A DNA stretch of 64,000 nt from Mycolicibacterium lacusdiani (lineage in GTDB: Bacteria > Actinomycetota > Actinomycetes > Mycobacteriales > Mycobacteriaceae): positions 62,001-126,000 of the forward strand of contig NZ_JAKCFC010000013.1 of NCBI RefSeq assembly GCF_021916785.1, given 5' to 3'. Every line of letters begins with the position of its first letter. Position 1 is the stretch's first letter. The notes beneath the pieces were generated by a model, which did no database searches, was not told the origin of the DNA, and was given only the letters and a program-made list of their open reading frames with translations. A program made the position numbers and the translations under genes. This document shows positions 60,038 to 64,000 of the stretch, piece by piece.

Positions 60038-61186
60038 ATGCGCCGAGACCTCTTCACCGAAGACCACGAGTCGTTCCGCGAACTGGCCCACGACTTCGTC
60101 GAGAAGGAAGTGGTGCCGCACTATCCCGAGTGGGAGAAGGGCGGCCGGATGCCTCGCGAGGTGTTCGAGAAGATGGGCTCGCTCGGCATGCTGGGCATGG
60201 CGATTCCCGAGGAATACGGCGGTGGCGGGATGCCCGACTACCGCTACAACGTGGTGCTGCAGGAGGAGTCGGCGAAAGCGCTCGTCACGCTGTCCACGGT
60301 GCGGACCCAGCTCGAGGTGATCCTGCCGTATTTCCTGCACTACGCGAACGCGGAGCAGCGCACCCGGTGGTTCCCCGGCCTGGCGAGCGGTGCACTGCTC
60401 ACCGCGGTGGCGATGACCGAGCCAGGCACCGGCTCCGACCTCGCGGGGATGCGCACCACGGCGGTGCGGGACGGCGACCACTGGATCGTCAACGGCGCCA
60501 AGACGTTCATCACCGGCGGCATGCAGGCCGACCTGGTGATCGTGGTGGCCCGCACGTCCACCGACCCCGACAACCGGCGCAAGGGGCTGACGCTGCTGGT
60601 GGTCGAGGACGGCATGCCGGGGTTCACCCGCGGCCGCGAACTGGAGAAGATGGGCTGCAAGGTCCAGGACACCGCGGAGCTGTCGTTCGTCGACGTCCGG
60701 GTGCCCGCAGCGAACGTGCTCGGCGAGGTCGACGAGGCGTTCGGATATCTCGGGCACAACCTGCCGCAGGAGCGGCTGACCGTCGCGGTCGGTTCGGTCG
60801 CCCAGGCGCGTTCGGCGATCGGCGCGGCCATCGAGTACACCCAGAGCCGCAAGGCGTTCGGGACCCCGGTGGCGTCGTTCCAGAACACGAAGTTCGAACT
60901 GGCCGCGTGCTCGACCGAGGTCGAGGCGGCCCAGGCGATGCTCGACCGGGCGGTCACGCTGCACGTCGATGGCGAATTGTCGGCGCCCGACGCCGCGCGG
61001 GTGAAGCTCTTCTGCACCGAGATGCAGGCCCGGGTCATCGACCGCTGTCTGCAGCTGTTCGGCGGCTACGGCTACATGATGGAGTATCCGATCGCCCGGC
61101 TCTACACCGACGCCCGCGTGGCCCGAATCTACGCCGGGACCAGCGAGGTCATGAAGGTGATCATCGCGAAGTCGCTGGGCCTCTGA
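60038..61186 (+). CDS. Acyl-CoA dehydrogenase (FadE-like)
   Basis: This 382-residue enzyme has MAIPEEYGGGGMPDYRY, AMTEPGTGSDLAGMRTTAVRDG, and the C-terminal GGYGYMMEYPIARLYTDARVARIYAGTSEVMKVIIAKSLGL with the catalytic Glu in the MEYP position typical of short-chain/isovaleryl-type enzymes. It is preceded by AAGGAGG. It is the last gene of the operon, followed by an inverted-repeat terminator. Confidence 0.9.
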   Translation: MRRDLFTEDHESFRELAHDFVEKEVVPHYPEWEKGGRMPREVFEKMGSLGMLGMAIPEEYGGGGMPDYRYNVVLQEESAKALVTLSTVRTQLEVILPYFLHYANAEQRTRWFPGLASGALLTAVAMTEPGTGSDLAGMRTTAVRDGDHWIVNGAKTFITGGMQADLVIVVARTSTDPDNRRKGLTLLVVEDGMPGFTRGRELEKMGCKVQDTAELSFVDVRVPAANVLGEVDEAFGYLGHNLPQERLTVAVGSVAQARSAIGAAIEYTQSRKAFGTPVASFQNTKFELAACSTEVEAAQAMLDRAVTLHVDGELSAPDAARVKLFCTEMQARVIDRCLQLFGGYGYMMEYPIARLYTDARVARIYAGTSEVMKVIIAKSLGL

Positions 61187-61187
61187 C

Positions 61188-61242
61188 CGCGACTTCGGCG
61201 CGCTTTCCGGCGCGCGACGCGGGAATCCGCGCCGAAATCGCG
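61188..61242. terminator. Long-loop inverted repeat after the beta-oxidation operon
   Basis: Arms 61188-61202 (CGCGACTTCGGCGCG) and 61228-61242 match at 14 of 15 positions around a 25-base loop, one base after the FadE stop. It has the same loop length as the element at 14374. Confidence 0.65.
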
Positions 61243-61306
61243 CCTGGACCTGCGATGTGACGCGCGTCCGAACCGAGTTTCGCTGAGACCCTTGTCACAC
61301 GGCCCT

Positions 61307-61338
61307 AACCTACCTACTGTGTGTTCAGTTGGTTGGTT
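61307..61338. promoter_or_regulatory. Putative operator of the TetR gene at 61354
   Basis: Arms AACCTACCTACTG (61307-61319) and CAGTTGGTTGGTT (61326-61338) are inverted with 10 of 13 matches around TGTGTT. It lies 16 bp before the TetR start, suited to autoregulation. Confidence 0.6.
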
Positions 61339-61353
61339 GAACGAAGGGGTTCA

Positions 61354-62025
61354 GTGTCTGCCGCAACGCAGTCCCAGAACGTGACGGCACCGCTACAGCG
61401 GCCGTACGCATCGCTGCTGGCGAAGGGTGACGACCGCAAGCTACGCATCCTCTCGGTGGCCGAACGCCTGCTCGCGCGCAACGGCTGGCGCAACACCTCG
61501 CTCGCCCAGATCGCCAAGGAGGCGGGCGTCAGCCCGGCCGGCCTGCTGCACCACTTCGAGTCCAAGGAACAGCTGCTCAACGCGGTGCTCGACGCGCGCG
61601 ACGCCGACGACGACACCCATGCCGACCGGTCCGGCGACCTCGTCACCGAGATCTGCCGGGTGGCCGAACGGTTCGACCGGGCTCCCGAGCTGGTGGGCAC
61701 CTTCACGGTGCTGCTGATCGAGAACATTGCGCCCGACGCGCCGCTGCACGACCGGCTGCTGCAGCGTCAACGCGCGGCGGTCGAGATCGTCGCCGACCTG
61801 ATCCGACGGGGCCAGGCCGCCGGGCGGTACCGCACCGACTTCGACCCGGCCATCAAGGCCGTCGAGATTTTGGCATTCGTCAATGGAATGGAGACCGCAT
61901 GGCTGCTCGACCCTTCGATTCCCCTCAACGACGTGTTCAAGCAGTACGGCGAGTCGCTGGCACGCGACTTCGTCCCGCCGGCGGCAGGCACGGCGAGCAC
62001 GGGCCGGACCAGGAGCGCGACGTGA
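61354..62025 (+). CDS. TetR-family transcriptional regulator
   Basis: This 223-residue regulator has the helix-turn-helix ILSVAERLLARNGWRNTSLAQIAKEAGVSPAGLLHHFESKEQLLNAVLD. The C-terminal domain shows LIENIAPDAPLHDRLLQRQRAAVEIVADLIRRGQAAGRYRTDFDP. It probably represses itself and perhaps the beta-oxidation operon upstream through the inverted repeat at 61307. GTG 61354 is preceded by GAAGGGG four bases before it; GTG 61321 in frame is an alternative that would lie inside the operator. It overlaps the next gene (GTGA). Confidence 0.85.
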   Translation: MSAATQSQNVTAPLQRPYASLLAKGDDRKLRILSVAERLLARNGWRNTSLAQIAKEAGVSPAGLLHHFESKEQLLNAVLDARDADDDTHADRSGDLVTEICRVAERFDRAPELVGTFTVLLIENIAPDAPLHDRLLQRQRAAVEIVADLIRRGQAAGRYRTDFDPAIKAVEILAFVNGMETAWLLDPSIPLNDVFKQYGESLARDFVPPAAGTASTGRTRSAT

Positions 62026-62531
62026 GGTACCGCCTCGACGTCGTCGCCGCGAGCGTCTCCGAGGTGGTCACCCACGCCGGTGGCTGGCTCGTCGATCGCG
62101 TGATGGCCGGGTGGGACGTCACGGTGCTCATCTCCGGTACCGAGGACCTGCGGCCGCTGTTGATCCTCGGCGTGGAGGTTCAGGATCTCGAGGTGGCCCT
62201 CGAGATGTGGGCCGAGCGCCCGCATCCGCAGACCGTCGCGGTCTCGGCCAACCTGTTCACCTCCGACGCCCGCGTGCGCGAGGGCGTGATGAACGCGCTC
62301 GACCACGGCATGACCGAGGTGACCCTGTGGGGCGAAGACTGGCCCGACCGGCTCGACGCCACGGTCGGATCCTTCGAGCACCCGCTGAGCGCCGCGGCCA
62401 GGGCGTTCAAGGCCCAGGCGCTCGCAGCAGCGGGCGTGGTCGACGCGACCGCGATCGGGCAGGCCGAGACGTTCCTCTGCGGCGTCACCGCGGTGCCGTC
62501 GGTGGCAGCGGATCTGGTTCCGGCGAGCTGA
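62022..62531 (+). CDS. Unknown protein coupled to the TetR gene
   Basis: This 169-residue protein starts RYRLDVVAASVSEVVTHAGGWLVDRVMAGWDVTVLISGTEDLRPLLILGVEVQDLEVALEMW. It has no recognised domain, membrane segment or cysteine cluster (a single Cys in FLCGVTAVP). It resembles hypothetical mycobacterial proteins in general style only. GTG 62022 overlaps the TetR stop (GTGA), so it is co-translated; a modulating role for the regulator is possible but unsupported. Confidence 0.7.
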   Translation: MRYRLDVVAASVSEVVTHAGGWLVDRVMAGWDVTVLISGTEDLRPLLILGVEVQDLEVALEMWAERPHPQTVAVSANLFTSDARVREGVMNALDHGMTEVTLWGEDWPDRLDATVGSFEHPLSAAARAFKAQALAAAGVVDATAIGQAETFLCGVTAVPSVAADLVPAS

Positions 62532-62555
62532 CTGGCGGCTGATCGACGGCTGGCG

Positions 62556-63530
62556 TCAGCCCGCGCCGCTCACGTCGATCAGCACCTTGCCGATCGCCCG
62601 GCCGTCGGCGACGTGGCGCAGCGCGGCCGCGGCGTCGGCGAGCGGGTACGTCGCGCCGACGTGCGGCGACACCCGCCCCGTGGCGAGCAACTCGTGGAGT
62701 TCGCCTTCGTTGCGGGCGAACTCGTCGCTCGGGACGTCCTGGAACTGGAACCCGACGATGCGGATCCCCTTGACCAGCACCAGGTTCAGGGGGATGCGCG
62801 GGATCTCTCCGGAGGCGTAGCCGACGGTGACGAAGCGGCCACCTCGACGCAGCGACCGCAGGGCGGGCTCGGACAGGGCGCCGCCCACCGGGTCCACGAC
62901 CGCAGCGGCACCCTCCGGTAGCGCGGCCCGCAGCGCCGCACGCAGGTCGACGTCACGATGACCGATGACGGTCGTCGCGCCGTATCGTGCTGCGGCATCG
63001 AGCTTCTCCGATGTAGACGCCACGGCGGTGACCCTGGCCCCGAGCGCCACGCCGAGTTGCACCGCGGCGAGGCCGACGCCGCCGCCCGCGCCAAGCACCA
63101 CCAGGTCGTCACCGGGCTCGATCGCCGCGACCGAGCGCAGCGTGTGATACGCCGTGCGGTGTCCCACGCCGAACGCCGCGGCGGTCGCGGTGGCAATGCC
63201 CGCCGGGATGCGCGCTAGGCCACCGGTCGGCACGGCGACGAGTTCGGCGAACGCGCCGACCATGCCCGTGCCGGTCACCCGGTCACCGACGGCGAATCCA
63301 CCGCTGTCGCCGCGGGTCTCGATGATCCGGCCGGCGAACTCGCTGCCCGGCACGAACGGTACGGGAACGTTGACCTGGTAGTCGCCGGCGATCAATAGGA
63401 TGTCGGGGAAGTTGACGGCCGCTGCATCGACGCGAACCAAGACCTGCCCGTCGGCGAGCCGTGGCGGCGGCATCTCCTCGACCCGCACCACCTCGGGTGG
63501 CCCGTAGGCAGGGCACAGTGCAGCGCGCAC
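62556..63530 (-). CDS. NADPH:quinone oxidoreductase-type MDR protein
   Basis: This 324-residue medium-chain dehydrogenase without zinc ligands has the N-terminal GroES-like domain (RAALCPAYGPPEVVRVEEMPPPRLADGQVLVRVDAAAVNFPDILL) and the NADPH-binding GAGGGVGLAAVQLGVALGARV. It reduces quinones or alpha,beta-unsaturated carbonyls, and could handle an enoyl intermediate. It follows the phosphotransferase gene by 3 bp in the same direction, so they are co-transcribed. Confidence 0.88.
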   Translation of the reverse strand: MRAALCPAYGPPEVVRVEEMPPPRLADGQVLVRVDAAAVNFPDILLIAGDYQVNVPVPFVPGSEFAGRIIETRGDSGGFAVGDRVTGTGMVGAFAELVAVPTGGLARIPAGIATATAAAFGVGHRTAYHTLRSVAAIEPGDDLVVLGAGGGVGLAAVQLGVALGARVTAVASTSEKLDAAARYGATTVIGHRDVDLRAALRAALPEGAAAVVDPVGGALSEPALRSLRRGGRFVTVGYASGEIPRIPLNLVLVKGIRIVGFQFQDVPSDEFARNEGELHELLATGRVSPHVGATYPLADAAAALRHVADGRAIGKVLIDVSGAG

Positions 63531-63533
63531 GGG

Positions 63534-64000
63534 TCAGCCCGCGTAGTCGGTCGACTCGGCGAGGTCGGCCGCCGAGGCCATCAGGTCGGTGACGACCGGG
63601 CCGAACGCCAGCAGCTTCTCGTCGTCGCCGGCCCGCTGGAAGCCCTGCTCCAACACGATGGCCAGCTTCCACTTCGCGAGCACCAGGTAGTAGTCCAAGT
63701 CGTCGACCTGCCGGCCGGACACCTCGGCGTAGTGCGCGACGACCTGGTCGCGTGACGGCATGCCGCGCATGTCGACGTAGCTCATCTCCGACTCGGTCGG
63801 GGCGGTGGTGTCGGCAGGCCACGATTGCACCATCCAGCCGAGGTCGAGCTTGGGGTCGCCGACCGTCCCCATCTCCCAGTCGACGAGTGCAGCCAACCGG
63901 GCGGGCGCGCCGTGCTGGTACATGACGTTCGCGAACTGGTAGTCGCCGTGCATCAGACCGGGGACGAAGTCGAGCGGCTGGTGGGCCCGAAGCCAGCTGG
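63534..64000 (-). CDS. Phosphotransferase-family (APH-like) protein, N terminus beyond the window
   Basis: The C-terminal part of an aminoglycoside phosphotransferase/acyl-CoA dehydrogenase-associated kinase-like protein is visible, running off the right edge. The catalytic loop reads LMHGDYQFANVMYQ with the HGD and N ligands intact, and the Mg site is in LVDWEMGTVGDPKLDLGW. Many actinobacterial genes of this kind neighbour acyl-CoA dehydrogenases and are thought to act on acyl intermediates. The frame stays open to the last base, so the real start is outside. Confidence 0.85.
   Translation of the reverse strand, partial: SWLRAHQPLDFVPGLMHGDYQFANVMYQHGAPARLAALVDWEMGTVGDPKLDLGWMVQSWPADTTAPTESEMSYVDMRGMPSRDQVVAHYAEVSGRQVDDLDYYLVLAKWKLAIVLEQGFQRAGDDEKLLAFGPVVTDLMASAADLAESTDYAG

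Overview
The window looks like a mycobacterial chromosome, most likely a fast-growing Mycolicibacterium-type species. The DNA is GC-rich, with many GTG/TTG starts and ATGA or GTGA gene overlaps. It carries a wax-ester synthase/diacylglycerol acyltransferase, a DUF222-HNH (13E12-type) protein, a mycofactocin-type short-chain dehydrogenase, luciferase-like oxidoreductases and many FadE, FadD, Ech and CaiB-type genes. No rRNA, tRNA, CRISPR array, prophage or insertion sequence was recognised. The assignment to genus is an inference from gene content.

Almost the whole 64 kb is catabolic. 155-8905: a two-subunit B12-dependent acyl-CoA mutase, an LLM-family oxidoreductase, a CaiB CoA-transferase, then an acyl-CoA ligase, a small/large acyl-CoA dehydrogenase pair and a crotonase-family protein. 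9167-14368: two SDRs, the MeaB-type G-protein chaperone for the mutase, a DUF35/thiolase-like pair and another crotonase. 14454-25819: a KstD-like flavoprotein and an IclR regulator facing an mhpC-mhpA-mhpB ring-cleavage operon that continues with a second KstD-like flavoprotein, an LLM monooxygenase, an SDR, a cyclase-family hydrolase and an FMN reductase. 25861-38122: an HNH protein, an alpha/beta hydrolase/SDR pair, a TetR regulator, ferredoxin plus P450, an amidohydrolase, two M24-fold proteins of which the second has lost its metal ligands, a crotonase and a double-length CaiB protein.

38372-44940 is more lipid-like: a small exported protein, two phosphotransferase/WS-DGAT neighbours, a FadD, an LPLAT-type acyltransferase and a mycofactocin-type SDR. 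45250-54739: a TetR regulator, three acyl-CoA dehydrogenases, a SnoaL-like protein, two amidohydrolases, a Rieske oxygenase and an AhpD-like protein. 54856-61186: a compact beta-oxidation operon (FadE, SDR, CaiB, Ech, thiolase, FadE), followed by another TetR regulator, an unknown protein, a quinone oxidoreductase and a phosphotransferase cut by the window edge.

Two things tie the region together. First, a 15-bp palindrome, GAGAATA-C-TATTCTC and close variants, stands in front of operons spread over at least 50 kb. One perfect copy lies beside the TetR gene at 45250-45993, which is therefore the likely regulator of a large shared regulon. Second, two gene junctions in the mutase operon carry 32-bp repeats that encode chains of 11-codon minicistrons joined by ATGA overlaps, and a related 30-bp repeat sits at the end of the ligase gene. 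The overall picture is CoA activation, side-chain beta-oxidation, oxygenation and meta-cleavage of an aromatic or ring-containing substrate with branched acyl parts. The actual substrate cannot be read from the sequence. Genes for the lower meta pathway (2-hydroxypentadienoate hydratase, aldolase, acetaldehyde dehydrogenase) are not in the window.
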